A DNA stretch of 64,000 nt from Symsagittifera roscoffensis (lineage: Eukaryota > Xenacoelomorpha > Acoela > Convolutidae): NCBI RefSeq assembly GCF_963678635.1, contig NC_087066.1, positions 19,873,996 through 19,937,995 of the forward strand, read 5' to 3'. A program made the translations under genes and the position numbers. The notes beneath the pieces were generated by a model. The model made no database searches. It was given only the letters and a program-made list of their open reading frames with translations, and was not told the DNA's origin. Shown here piece after piece: positions 33,901-46,592 of the stretch. Numbering within the stretch: the stretch's first letter is position 1; every line of letters begins with the position of its first letter.

Positions 33901-36080
33901 AATAGTATAATAGTATTGTAGTTGTTGTAGCCTGCTCTGAGGTATGGGAATTATTTTGATGTTTTGATTAGCTAACTGGAAAATTCAAAGATAACTAGAA
34001 AGGTAATTTAGAGTGCGGTTCGAATTACTAACCCGTCGTTTACCTTTCAATCTATCAGGAATTAATGACCGAAATATGTTGATTAGGTTCGATCAGATAT
34101 GATAAGCGAAAACATCAACAGGTAAGCTTAAGGAGAGTCCGATTATTTTGGGGATTCCAGGTAGTCAAAATGGGGTCGTAATTGTATCAATCAACAGTGT
34201 GTTTCCACTTGGACTCCTTACAGAATCATTAGCTGATGTTCGATCAAAATAAAAGCGTTTTTTTTTTTGAAAAAAAATAATTTGGAAAATCTAGTATATA
34301 GAAGAGTAATGGTTATATTTATTTTCTTCTAGAATTTATGCGGATAACTTTGCATGAATTGGAAGGCTGAAGCTTAAATTTTTCTGATTTCAACAGGTTA
34401 GAATTATGAAGTTTCGGGTCAGCTTTTTGAACATTTTTATAGTTTTTGAATCAACATAAAAATGCACTAGCTATTAAGTAAATGACATAAAAAGTCCATG
34501 AAAGGGTAATTGTTTTATTGATGATTCGTTCTAAGTGTGTGACGTTTTTCGAGTAATCTCGACTTTTATTATCATGTTTTGATTATTTTCATCGGAACAT
34601 TGACTTCGTTTGATGATCCGAAACTTAACTTGGCCGATGAGCATTCGATCGAAAACTTGAAAGAGTTGTAATTGATGTTCTGGACGTGCGAAGTGGCTCT
34701 TCGCCGCCGGCTGAAAAATTGGTTTTGGTTTGAGAAGTTTATTGAAAAGAAAACAAAGTACAAGGCAGAGCCGCGACTTATTTGATTGGTATAAATATCA
34801 AAGACCAGGTGTATTATTGCCGATATTTAAAAGTTATAACAATTGTCTCGAAGCGTTTTCAGCAATTACAAATGACAATCTGAATAGCAAATGGCTATTT
34901 GGATTGTAAGTTTTCGGTCTAAAAGACGACAAAAAATGAGACGAAAACTTATTGTTGCCTTAAAATATATCACAAAAACGGCATGCAAATTGAAAATAGT
35001 CTACATCATTAATTTATCATCAAGCTTTAAAAAAATTATTTGAAACTTTTCAACTGTAAGGCGACAGAATTAAAAGATTTTTTTTCTGCCAAATTCTTGG
35101 CATCATTACTGAATTTTCTGGAAATTTAGACATTTTTGTCAATTGCCTATGAATTATTGGTAACGGGCTTCAAATGTCCCCTCAACAATTTTGTTGGTCC
35201 AAAGTATTTATCTATCGCCCTAATAGCGTGTCGTCCTACTGTTTTGTCTTCTGGTTTGGCGAAAGTGTGCCGGATAAACGAGCATAACCATTGATAATGT
35301 GACTTCAAAAGAAACTCGCCGAAGACACAAATACGCGAGACTATCTGAAATGCCAGTTAGAGCTCAAAAGTTGCTTTTTGAAGTTTTTATGAGCTGTTTA
35401 ACAAGAAAGCGTTAATTAAAGCTATCCGATTGAGATATATTTACAAAGACTTCTGATTCCAACAAAACAACATGTGTTTTTAAGGTTAAACACATAAATA
35501 TAACACTAACAGATCAAGTCCCTCAAACCCTAATGCCTATCTAAAATTTACCCAATACACCCCCCCCCCCCTGTTTTCTTGGGACTGTTTGAAGGTCCCC
35601 TGCCTCAACTCTCAACTACGCTAGTGTATATAGAAGTAACGCATTTCGCCTCTAGATTTTGACAAACAATTCCCTATAAATGTTTGTTTTTGAACACTGA
35701 ATAAAGCTCTCAAACTAGACATCTGAAGAAAACTTGATACTGCAGAGCTCACTTCTTGAAATTACAAGAAAAGTATTGGCCGCCAAAACAAAAACACAAT
35801 AAACCACTGAAATAAAGTCAGAAAACAGAAAAGAACTCTCGACAGCCTCGAAACATTTACAAAACCCAGAAAAAATTACAGGGGTTCTAAAAGATTAAGC
35901 TAGTGGCATTTAACAACAAGCTGGGCTTTTATGCTCTTTGAGAGGAGCATTTTACTTGTCTAGACCTCTTTCATCTTAGGGTAAACAGAAGTGCAAATGG
36001 GTAATAGGTGCGTTCAGTTTGTTAGGTATTTCCAAGGGGTACGGCTGTCTCTAGGAAAAGTGACGAGTTGTCGCGATACA
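33901..36080. other. Intergenic AT-rich DNA
   Basis: No gene or repeat family of this window is recognised. A run of 14 C begins near 35561. Confidence 0.4.
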
Positions 36081-36084
36081 TCTG

Positions 36085-36215
36085 CTGCATCTGGCTGCTT
36101 GTAGGAGCGGTGGTAAAGTGCTTACGTCTCTGCTTCTCAATCGAAAGGTCGGATGATCGAGGCCCACCATGATCCGTACTCGTTGCCTGAGGGTGAGGCA
36201 ACATTACCCAGCCCA
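36085..36215 (+). mobile_element. tRNA-derived SINE
   Basis: AGCGGTGGTAAAGTGCTTACG resembles a tRNA D-arm/A box, CTTCTCAATCGAAAGGTC an anticodon/variable region, and GATGATCGAGGCCCACCATGA a degenerate T-arm/B box. The order and spacing are those of a tRNA, but the arms no longer fold cleanly, and a non-tRNA body follows (CGTTGCCTGAGGGTGAGGCAACATTACCCAGC). This is typical of the head of a SINE transcribed by RNA polymerase III. Confidence 0.5.
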
Positions 36216-36219
36216 GAAA

Positions 36220-37366
36220 AATAACCAAAAAATTGCAACTAGTTCTTAAGCAGACGCACAACAGCGTTTCTGCGTTATGAGGTTTCCCTTGTGGATAAAT
36301 CGTTTCAAAAAGGTTTACTGACAACCGAGAAGATCCTTCTTGACAAGTGATCATCTGACGCAAACGATGATTGCCTTTTAGCATTTTTCAGACAGTAATC
36401 AATTATAAGGAAGGAACTTTGTACTAAAGTGGTTTTTTAACGTGATTTCAGAAACATCAGAGAAAGTATAAAAGTGAGTGAAAGATAGAAAAAAAGTCAT
36501 ATTTGTTAAGTTGAAGCTTTCTGCCTTTCCATGTTTAATTTATCTTTTCGCTCATTGACGTGAAACCTCAAGTTTTTGAGACAGTTTTCTTTTTGGTAAT
36601 GGTCTTGATATGAATTTATATTTTGAGCTTGAGTTGAACAATATGTCGTAGTTTTTGAAACTTTCATCGGTTGACAGTTTAAACAAGATTGCCGGTTGCT
36701 GTGCAATTAACACAGAAAGTTCCGACCACAGATTTAAAAAAAAAACTATATTTTCTATTTTTTTTTCCTCAATTTGATTAGCTTTTTAGCACCTGCTTAG
36801 AGCAGATCAGATAAGTTCAAAGTTTCTTAGAACTTAAAAAAGAATTTTGTTTAACTACAGTTATCTGAGCAAACTATTGACTAAAAATCAAATCAATTTA
36901 AAAGTTTTTGCATCCTTTATGAAACGCTTAGCCAAGCTTTGAGAGTTAGTTTTCCACAGCTATAAACTCGTTATTTTGAAGCAAACTTAAAAGCTGCTCT
37001 TATTTGAAAGCAAACTTATTGCTTGCTTATTTGCTTTATTTACTCCAAAATAACTGAAAAGCATCAAATTAAATGATGTTTCCGACAGAAGTCGAGCGAT
37101 GCAAGACTGAAAGAGTTTTAATACGATAAACAATGGGAACCATTCTGATGATTGTTTAGTGAACCTGATTATGGGTAAAAGCAAAAATTTTTTAACACAC
37201 CCAATCACAGAATCCGTCCATTTTTTCTGGTCGGTACAAAAATAAATTGTTAATCAGTTTTTGCATATACCTGTAAACTTTAACTGCAGGGACATTAGAA
37301 CTTTCTGTAAAAGTCTATAATTCAAGCTACTACTCGTACCTGAGGGTAAACATTAATCGATTTGAC
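36220..37366. other. Intergenic AT-rich DNA
   Basis: Short chance ORFs only. The minus-strand ORF at 36022-36384 is a translation across the SINE and is not considered a gene. Confidence 0.4.
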
Positions 37367-37375
37367 TAAAAAAAC

Positions 37376-37841
37376 GGGGCCTAGGAAATTAGACGACAAG
37401 CAAATTAGACGGATGCTACAAAAACGAATTTAGACGGAATTTATTTTTTACAGATCTGGCATTTTCGACGAAAAAGCTATGAAAAGGATAGGGCCAACAA
37501 AATTTTTTCTTAAGAGTGAAGTTTCACAAATACAAAAAGAACATAAAATGTCAATACCTATCGAAACAAATAGTTTAAATGAACAAAAAATGTCAAATCC
37601 GAATATTAAAAGAGAATTTTGAAGTGAATAAATTATGCATGATTGACTTGTAAAGTTGTTAGCCACCGAAATTGAACTGTAGTCTACAAACAATTTTATT
37701 TTATTAACGCAATTTGTGTGCAAACAAAGTTAATTTCTCTCACTTTCGTCTATTTTCTCACAATTGCAGTTTTGCAAAACCGTCTAATTTCCTTTTAAGT
37801 ACCTCCGTCTAATTTGCTTATCGTCTAAGTTATCAACCCCC
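37376..37841. mobile_element. Non-autonomous TIR DNA transposon (hAT-like MITE), 8-bp TSD
   Basis: The left end reads GGGGCCTAGGAAATTAGACG and the right end, reverse-complemented, starts GGGG and continues with TTAGACGATAAGCAAATTAGACGGA. The inverted ends share AGACGA(C/T)AAGCAAATTAGACGGA and extend ~40 bp with small gaps. The element is flanked by AAAAAAAC on both sides (37368-37375 and 37842-37849), an apparent 8-bp target duplication as made by hAT-type transposases, though an A-rich target weakens that inference. The 466-bp interior has no transposase. Confidence 0.7.
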
Positions 37842-37849
37842 AAAAAAAC

Positions 37850-40575
37850 ACATGCTTGAGCTTTCTTTGAGAGAAGAATTAAATAAAATTCAACAAACCT
37901 GTCCTTAACCCGTTTCTTTAATCTGGAAAACCATTTCAATTATCACTGAATGTTGCCAAAATTTGTTCTAGTAATGCCATCGATTAAATCTGGTTTAATC
38001 AAAATATTGTTTCGTCAGCTGAAACTGGAGAGGATCGTTTTTTGTTCGTGCGTATTTTAGCTTGTTTTTTAACTACTTTTTCACGAAAAGTTAGGTGCTA
38101 CAATTAATTATTAGAATGACGTTTTTGAGTTGTTAGGCTTTCTATTTTAATTGAAGCGAGCAATTTGCAGTTGTTAGAAAAAAATTAGTTGTTCAGGCCA
38201 TGGAAAATTTTAGTTTTATTCTAGAAAATTTCAAACTTCGTTTCAGCTTCTCGGTCAGTAAAAAGTTTCGTGAAACCAAATAAAAATCTAGAAATTGGAG
38301 AAAATGTTGATTGTTTTTTGCTCTATTTTGATTTAGAAAAAATCATTGTTATTGATTAAAAGTGTTTTCTTAAAATTTCATATTTTTCTTTCCCCTCATC
38401 ACACCTCGCACAGAAAACGACACAAATTAGAAAAATGGGGAATTGTATTTGTTTGCTGTTTTTTTTATGATTTTGATCGAAACTTTCTGTGCACCTTTTA
38501 CAGCAACCAGCTATCTTTGTTGAATTTTGTTCTTAGGTCCTTAGTAAACTTGTCGATTTTATATTTTCATATTTCCAAGATCAAGTTTATCACCAGTCAT
38601 CATTTTCTTAGCTAACTCATATTCGCATTTCACAAAAAAATCAGAACTTCTCGACAACTCTCAAATTTAAATTGATGGCCAATTCTAGAATTCTGCGTTC
38701 TGTTTGCTGCGTTTTCCAATTGCGGAAAATAGGTATCGACATTATAAAAGAATTGTTCAGATCACTGACTATGTGGAGGAATTGTTTCATCTGAGATTTT
38801 TTTAAATTTTCCTCCCAAAATCATGAGCTACAAAGAGTCATCACAAGGGTTCGATTTATATATCATACTAAAAATTTTCAGTTGGGAATTTAACGTCCTA
38901 AAAAAATTTAGGAGGAAAAATTTCATCGAGGAAAAAATCCAATTTTTGATGTTTAGTCCAGCACCAGGTTTATAAAGCTAGCAAGCAGGCTTATAATCGG
39001 GCAATATATTTTAGTTGAGCCTCAAAAATGGATAGTGACTCCAATAAGCTCATAAAAAATGTTTGAAAAGTTGTAAAAAAAAAGTTAAAAATTTTATTTT
39101 TTATTTTCAATTTTGGAAAAATTTTGGTCAAATATCCCTCATTTAAATTGCTTCAATGTAATCTCAGAGTTTCATTTTTTTTCATCATTTCATAACCCCA
39201 TTTATATAGGATTGAAACAAAATGTTATTTTTATTCCGATCTTTGAAAGCGGGAAGGATTTTGTACTTCGATGTCTTTCAGTTTTTTAATCTTTTTTGTC
39301 CACGCAAAATCAGATCCCACAAATAATCATCGAACAAAATTGAGTGATGTATCATTTAAAGCTTTTTCAGTTGTGATTTGACCGAGATTAAGAGTTACGC
39401 AAAAAAATTTCCCAGTGTCGAGTAAAACCCGTTGAAACTTTTGATATTTTTTCTACTTTCGTGGAAGTAAAGCAATCGAGTAACCTTTGTTACTTCAGGC
39501 CAAAGAATCTGAATTTAAAATGAACAAAAAAATTTTTGAAGAGCTTTGCTAGCACAAAAATATTAAAAACTGAAAAACTTTTATGTTTTTGTTTAATTAT
39601 TTTTTGACACAAAATGTAGTCGTTTTTGTATTTCTACGCGTTTTTATAGTTATCGTTTCTTGTTAGTATTGTTTCTGAGTGTGTTGCCGGAACATGCTGT
39701 AAAACTTGCACACAACCTGCTATGCTTGCTTTTACTTGTTTTTTATTATTGTCAAATTTTTCTGTGCTAACTGAACAGAAACCGACTGATTCTCAAAAGT
39801 TCGACCAGAAACCGTTATCTGACTGAAATTTTTTCTGAAAAAACTGTATATATTTTCGTCTTTGAAAACATAAGAGATGGTCCAAAATTTAGATCAAAGA
39901 TTCTAGACAATTGCGTCATACTTGATAAAAACTGATAATTTTTAACTAATAAGGAACATTTTATTATTTTTGTTCTCATCAAAATCAGCATAATCATCCT
40001 TTTGCTTCATATCATTTTTGGACATCAATGTTGACACCATAGTAGTCTGTTGTAGTCTGTTTTCATCAATCTTCTTCAAGTAGGGTCTTTCCAGATTGAG
40101 TCATCGCTTGAATAAAATTAACACAGTGGTTTTGAGTGGCGTTCTACGATCAAAATCTGTCATATCCCGGGACCTCAGCTTTTTTTTTGATTTTCTGATT
40201 CTAATGACTTCGTTTTCAAAAATCATAATTACTCAGCTTTCGAAGAAACTGATGGAATACTTATACTTGCAGTGTTTTTTGTTTTCAATTATGTTTTTAT
40301 ACCATCAGAATTTTTTTTGAGCTCAAATTAAGAAACATCTTACGAGTAATTTTTTTTAATCCGAAAGTTAATTTTGTTGATTTGGAATAATTAAAAGCAA
40401 ACATGCGCTCCTATACAACGCGTCAGGCAAAATAACTCGCATTCATACTCAAGGAATGCGATCGATCATAATTGATTCTTATACCAATTTTCATCTCGTA
40501 AATTTTAGTTGTACTAATTCAAATTTATTATATAACGATATTTTTACAAAACAAAAAACTAATTTTCATGTCTAA
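37850..40575. other. Intergenic AT-rich DNA
   Basis: Nothing recognised beyond homopolymer-rich low-complexity DNA. Confidence 0.4.
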
Positions 40576-40580
40576 AAAGA

Positions 40581-41105
40581 ACAAGACTGCTCGTATCAGG
40601 GCGAAGACCTGAATGTTCCGACTGCCTTTTAAGGTTTATGGGGCAGTAAAAACAATAAAAAGTTAAATGTAATAAAACAAAATAAAAGTTTTTTTTTTTT
40701 CTAAAATTCGAACTTTTTTTTATGAAAATCATCCCCCCACACGCCGTATAAAGGATAGGTTTCGCTCCTTGTAACAAATCATTTCTGGCAAATAAGCTTC
40801 TTTCAACCAATTTGGAACTATTTCTAAGACGGATTAACTCTCCGCTTACGCGTTAATAGCGCGAAATATTTCGCGCGCTAATTGTCCCAAATTGGCCAAA
40901 ATGGCAATATTTAAACCCCCAGAACTTTACGAATAATGATTACAGGTGAAATATATTTTCAAATTTGAAATTAAGACAACAATACTTTTCGAATTATATA
41001 AAATATTTCCGTCAAAAATGGCTAGTTAAAAAGTCGAAATTTGACTGAAGAAAAAAAAAAACACCCACCCCGAGCAGAAATATTCCGTTACTTTCGTATC
41101 GAAAG
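40581..41105. repeat. Dispersed ~500-bp repeat (family P), copy 1
   Basis: It begins ACAAGACTGCTCGTATCAGG and ends near CGAGCAGAAATATTCCG. It contains an 18-bp perfect CpG-rich palindrome GCGCGAAATATTTCGCGC at 40859-40876, flanked by CGCTTACGCGTTAATA and CCCAAATTGGCCAAAATGG. Inverted relatives lie at 44440-45281 and further copies at 54595-55575. No coding capacity. Confidence 0.7.
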
Positions 41106-41109
41106 TCGG

Positions 41110-43240
41110 AACAAAAAAAAATTTTTTAATTGGATTTTCCTGCGAAATTAAATCTATACATAGTCTGCATAATATCAAATAAATTGTCTAAAAACTGAAA
41201 TATTGTCTAACAATGTTTTTTTTCCAGCCTAATAAGCGTACTTTTAAGAATTCGAAAAAAAAACTTGATGATGGCTTATGCTCATAAAATTTACCAACTT
41301 ATAAAAAGAAAAACTATCTCTGTTTTATAATGAGGTGAAGTCACCTGAGAATAGTTGTTCACAGCAAACCAATAGTTTCAGGCAATCCCTGTAACATTTT
41401 GCAGTCGAAGAATTCATGCGATAAAAAAGTAGAAAAATTTTTAAACGCCAGTTTTTACATCAAATTTTTTAGCGCAAATCCGTAAAATGATTCGAATAAA
41501 AAATGAAAAGTTTGTTTAACAACAATTAGTTTTTGCATCACGATTTTTGTAATTGAGGTTTTCCGTAGCTTCTTTCAGTTGATGTTGGAGAGCTCAGGAA
41601 ATCAATTTGGTTGACTTAAAAACCAAAAAAAGGTCGGAAAAGTTTTTGAAACTTTTTGAAAAACCGCCCCCCTCGAGAAAATCATAGATCCGCCTTGCGT
41701 AAAACTAAAAACTATCATTATTTGCAACGAATAAGTTTGGTGAAGTGTAGGATAAGATTCTTTTTTTTATTAGACACCAGTTTTTTCCACAAACTGAGTT
41801 GCACTGTTTTTGAAATGATTATGAAAAAAAAAGTTTTTTGTCTTCCCCATATTATATATAATTTTCACTAAAATTTAGATATGTAGTTTAAACATTAGGT
41901 CGCGTCTATTAATCCAACATATTCACACTCTTTCAGTCGTGAATTAGGCAATAATAATATATATGTTCTGTTTTTCCAAAGTTTGGCAAAAATCATTGCG
42001 CTTGCAATGTTTGGATGGTTTTTTTTTAATCTCAGAAAATATGGGCCGGCTGACCGACCGATTTGAAGGGACATCTGGCGTACTTTTTAAACATCTCCGG
42101 CTTAGATGTTTAATTATGTTTCATCTTAGCATTTACTTCCTGGATTCAACTCCATCCCAAATACACGTGCAAAGTTCATTCACTTTTAAATTTTATTACT
42201 TACAAAAATGATAAAAATTCAAATTAATTGTCTTTTAAAACAAGGTTCAAAACTGGAGTTCAAAATTAGACAAATCTAGGCTCAGCACCTATCATAAACA
42301 AAAGGTGATACTTTAGCCACTTATCAAGTTCAAAACAGCGATCACTTGATAACGGACTCAGACAATTATTTCAGACAAGGTGTTCTGAACAATAAAGATT
42401 TCAGCCCTTTTGGAAAAATCTATAAATCCAGATAAAATACTATTTGAAACAAACTTTACACGATTGATTTTCCCTATCTTCTTTTCCCAGCCAGAAATCA
42501 GATCTACTGCGCAAGGAAAAACAAAAAAGTAAATAACCCCAAAAATCTGTTCTGCATATCAAAATAAACGGTGTAATATTGTAGTATATAAGCATAGTAA
42601 AAAAGTGAAAAGTCCCTTTATTGCTTAAGTTGGAAGAATTAAAAAGTACTTTTTAAGTGGAAAATGATTAAAAATTTAGGGAAGAGTTGATTTGAAATTT
42701 GCATTGCAACTGGTCAGTATCAATAATGCATAGGCACTTCGCTGAGTGAATTTTAAATACTTTCCTTCTAACTTCCGGGCCTGGTCGCGAGTACAGATGA
42801 TTTCAGAGCGTCTTCGCTTCCGTTTTCAGTCTCGATTTATGGCTGCGACTTCTCTGACTGAATTCAAATTTAAGCATTCAGATTTGATGTTAAAAATCAA
42901 GTGAACGAAGACTTATTTTTTCTTGGCTGAAACTAGAGTAAAAACGTTTGCATTAGGAAAAAGTATTTAACACAACCACCAGCCCAAAGCCCCCCTCAGG
43001 TATTTTAACCCCTGCCGACCCAAAAGGTTTTTCATTTTTGGCTGACGGACCCTAAAATTTTTCTAAGGGCCCCTTGAGCGCCAATATATACTAATTTTTA
43101 GAGGGGAGCGCTAGCCTAAAAAACGAAATGTTTTGGTCAAAATTATCCACAAAGTGCCAAACATCGCCTGTTTTGGCCTGTATTTTTTAAAAAAAATTGC
43201 CTGCGGCGCAGAAAATTTGGTAAAAATTGATTCTTTTTTA
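41110..43240. other. Intergenic AT-rich DNA with one small dispersed repeat
   Basis: At 41581-41700 a block GGAGAGCTCAGGAAATCAATTTGG ... CCCCCCTCGAGAAAATC..TAGATCCGCC is a copy of the repeat also seen at 23640-23750 and 43244-43346. Otherwise nothing is recognised. Confidence 0.45.
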
Positions 43241-43243
43241 TTG

Positions 43244-43346
43244 GTTTGGGAGAGCTCAAAAAATCAATTTATCAATTTGGTCGACCTAAAAAAAACTCGA
43301 ATTTTTTTTGACAATCCCCCCTCGAGAAAATGCTAGATCCGCCCCT
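43244..43346. repeat. Dispersed repeat ending CTAGATCCGCCCCTG
   Basis: GGAGAGCTCAAAAAATCAATTT ... CCCCCCTCGAGAAAATGCTAGATCCGCCCCTG matches 41581-41700 closely and 23640-23750 more loosely. Function and class are unknown; the three copies have the same orientation. Confidence 0.55.
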
Positions 43347-43778
43347 GAATACAACCATTTTTAAGAAACAGTATTTCAAATTGATGTAGTGTCTAACCCT
43401 ACTGGTTTAGCCCGATGGTGTATCTAAACAAATTATCAATCATAAGTAATCTTCCCCTATATTACCTAATGAATCACCCTTGCAAAAAACTCGCTCAACG
43501 AATAGTCTTATAGTCAATTTTGAGCCACCAGTAACAGCTTTATTCCTTTTGCAAACTTATTTTAACTTACTTGTAACAGAAATTTACACTAGATCCTACA
43601 TGAGCTTGGCAGCTCTCTGGCGAAACAAAGTCGACATAATCATTACCCAACTCATAAGAATCAAGTATAGAAATGTTCGGAACACTAAATTTTCTTAACC
43701 TTATTTTTTTATAAACTCGAAAGCAAACCAAAGACACGGATTACCCAATTCTGAACAAGTAGCACACAATATTTCCAC

Positions 43779-44187
43779 CATCGCAATATGCGAATAAAAA
43801 AAAGTCAATTTGTTTTTTTTATTGTCAAAATTAGATAGAATAAAATCGTCAAGCCATCTAGTAAAAGATGCTGGGTATGTCCGTGATACTTGTTAGTCCA
43901 GTATTAAATCTTAGTCTCAACCTTATGGTTAGCATAGCAGAGAAATCAATAGGGAGATTTTTTTCTTATTCAGACCGAATTCGACGACCAAAGTAATAAA
44001 GAAAAAAACCTTCCCAATGATTTCTATTCTACCCTAATCATAAGGGTGAGACTAAGATTCAATACTGGACTAACAAGTAGCACGGTCATACCCAGCATCT
44101 TTTACTAGATGGCGTGACGATTCTATTCGATCTAATTTTGACGATAAAAAAACAAATTGACATTTTTTACATTCGAATATTGCGATG
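43779..44187. mobile_element. Fold-back element: 409-bp near-palindrome
   Basis: The left arm (43779-~43978) and right arm (~43995-44187) are reverse complements over roughly 190 bp with scattered mismatches, separated by a ~16-20-base centre containing CGAATTCG. Outer ends are CATCGCAATAT and ATATTGCGATG. It has no ORF. It could be a fold-back MITE; if transcribed it would make a long hairpin RNA. No clear target duplication is seen. Confidence 0.8.
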
Positions 44188-44439
44188 ACGATCAAACGAC
44201 AATCAAAGTAAAGCTTTCAGCAAATTTTTATAACCCCATGAAGATATCAATTTTCCGAGCTTAAAATTGAAGTTATATCTTAGTTACAATAGTTTCTGTT
44301 AAGTTTCTGGGTTCGAAAGTTGTTTTAGTTTTGGACAATATTGGGTGGAATTTTAAGCGATTTTGTTGTCCGGCTGAATTTTTCTTTAGTAGGCGTTCCA
44401 AACTTATTCGACTGCATTTTGGCATTTACGGAATATTTC

Positions 44440-44760
44440 TATTCGGGGTGCTTTTTTTTCTTCAGACAAATTTCGACTTTTTATCCTGCCATTTTTGACA
44501 ATATGTTTTATATCATCCGAAAGGTATTGTTGGTCTGAGCTTAAAATTAGAAAAAGGTTTTATCTTTGATCATGATTCGTATGGTTATCGGGTTTTAAAG
44601 ATTGCCATTTTGGCCAAGTTAGACAATAAACGTGCGATATATTTCGCGCTATTAACGCGTAAGCGGAGAATTAATCCGTTCCAAATTGGTTGAAGGAAGC
44701 TTTTTGCCATAATTGATTTGTTGCTAGGAGCAAAATCTCTCATTTTGTACTTAAGAAATT
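44440..44760. repeat. Family P repeat, copy 2 (inverted relative to copy 1)
   Basis: It contains TTTAAAGATTGCCATTTTGGCC and CGCTATTAACGCGTAAGCGG, the reverse complement of the core of copy 1, with the CpG palindrome degraded. The distal end is missing. Confidence 0.65.
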
Positions 44761-44811
44761 AGAAAAAGATCATTTTATTTCATTGTTCCTAAGGAATATT
44801 TCATAAGGATT

Positions 44812-45281
44812 ATTCGTGCTCGGGTGATTTTTTTTTCACACAAAATTTGACTTTCTAACTAGCCGTTTTTATATCATTCAAAAGGTATTGTAGTCTTGAG
44901 CTTCAGTTTGAAAAAATTATTCACATGTGATAATTTTTCGTGAAGTTATGGGGGTTTAAAGATTGCCATTTTGGCCAGTGTGGGATCATTAACGATATAT
45001 TTCGAGCTAATAACGCGTAAGCGGAGATTTTATCTGTCTGAAAAATTGTTACAAATTGGTCGATGGAAGCTTATTTGCCGAAATTCATTTGTTATCATGA
45101 GCAAAACTTATCACACTGTACTTTAAATGACGTATGGGGGGATAAGTTTTACAAAAAATAAAGTTTGAAAAAAAATTCGTTGTTTTTACACTTAATTTTT
45201 TTTCATTGTATTACTGCTACATAGAACTTAAAAAGCAGTCAAAACATTCAGGGCTTCGCCCTGATACAAGCAGTCTTGTTA
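44812..45281. repeat. Family P repeat, copy 3 (inverted relative to copy 1)
   Basis: This full-length relative starts TATTCGTGCTCGGGTGATTT and ends CTGATACAAGCAGTCTTGTTAG, the reverse complement of the copy 1 start. Together with copy 1 it makes a widely spaced inverted pair around the fold-back element. Confidence 0.65.
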
Positions 45282-45284
45282 GAT

Positions 45285-46080
45285 TCAATTTTTTTCACGT
45301 TATTACTGCTCTGTAGACCTTAAAAAGCAGTCGGAGCGTTCAGGGCTTTTTTTGGGTTTAGCTCTGAATTAATTGTACAAACAATATTTTTTGTAGTTGC
45401 TCAAGGGCGGATCGTAAGGAAAGAGTTAACTTTTTGCCATCCAATGGGCGTCTTTTTTTATTTCATGCTATATTTTATAAAAATCAAAATCTATCAAAGT
45501 CACTGTCGCGAAAAGCAATTGGGAAAATAGGGTCCCTATAGTATTTTGACAGGCCTATTAAATCTGATTGAACTCATTTTGTTGGCCTTAGAAAGGTCTA
45601 AGACTAAAATTTAATCTGTTATCACAGAGAAATAGAATTGTGTTTCACTATCTTTGAGGTAACAATGAACAGATGCTGCGTTTAACTTTATCCGGGGTCG
45701 AGGTGCTGACAATACTACACCTGTGTCTATTAGAGATATTAGTTCCTAGAACTCATAAGACGACTTTTAGCTGAAGAGAAAGACTGAATAAAAATCGGCA
45801 GGTTCAATTCAGAAATGTGTTGAAATATTTTTTGTTATTTTTTTTTCATCAACTGTAAAATGAAACTTTCACTCGGTGAATAGCTGAACGTTTTTTTGGT
45901 ATCTGCAGAATTTATAAAGAAGTAACTTCCCACGTTTTGCTTCAAATTAAGAACCTGACTGATTATTGCTCAGTGTCACCCAATATCAAGCAATATCACG
46001 CGAAGTCATATCACGAGATAAGGTGTCAAAACGCAGTTATTTTTCCAGTTAAAAAGAAGTTGATTTTCTTTTTGTATCGC
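45285..46080. other. Intergenic AT-rich DNA
   Basis: A second, partial match to the family P end lies at 45290-45350 (ATTACTGCTC...AAAAAGCAGTCGGAGCGTTCAGGG). Otherwise nothing is recognised. Confidence 0.4.
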
Positions 46081-46104
46081 TGTATACCCGGGTTGACCCC
46101 CATA

Positions 46105-46592
46105 GAAAAAAATGCTTGTCATAGAATTCCATACAAAAAAATGCTTATCATACAATTCCATTCATGGGTTTCATGGAAAAATGCTTATCATAGGATTTCC
46201 ATTTATGAAAAATGCATGATAAGCATTTTTTTCATTGAAATTTTTTTTCAGGAAAACCTTTGAAAAGAAATTTTTAATAAATTTGAATGAGCTTGATTCG
46301 TTTTCTGATTAAGTTAAATCAGGTTGGCCCATTTTTTTTTTTCACTTTTTTTGAAAAAAAAATGTTTATCATACGATTTCCATTCTTAGTTAAGCATTTT
46401 TTCGATAAACAAAATTATTGTTCAAACAGTTTTCAAAAAAAACATTTACGCGAGTTCAAGTGAGCCCAAATTAGTTTTTTAATAATTGAAATCACTTTGA
46501 TCATCAAAATTATTGATATAATTTTTTTGGACAAAAGATGATTATCACACGATTTCCATTCTATGAGAATTGCATGGCTATCATTTTTTTTT
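46105..46592. repeat. Cluster of small hairpin repeats (AATGCTTATCATA...GATTTCCATT)
   Basis: The unit AAAAATGCTTATCATA(C/G)RATTTCCATT recurs at about 46109, 46137, 46179, 46358 and, as ATGATTATCACACGATTTCCATT, at 46537. The unit at 46179-46234 closes into a hairpin, with ATGCTTATCAT pairing to ATGATAAGCAT. The last unit is inside the direct repeat at 46454-46678 and so recurs at 53187. Confidence 0.55.

Noticed and set aside
35560-35574. Poly-C run as a functional element
   Set aside because: Simple homopolymer with no associated structure or conserved flank.
36022-36384. Minus-strand 120-residue ORF
   Set aside because: It runs across the tRNA-derived SINE on the opposite strand and shows no domain.
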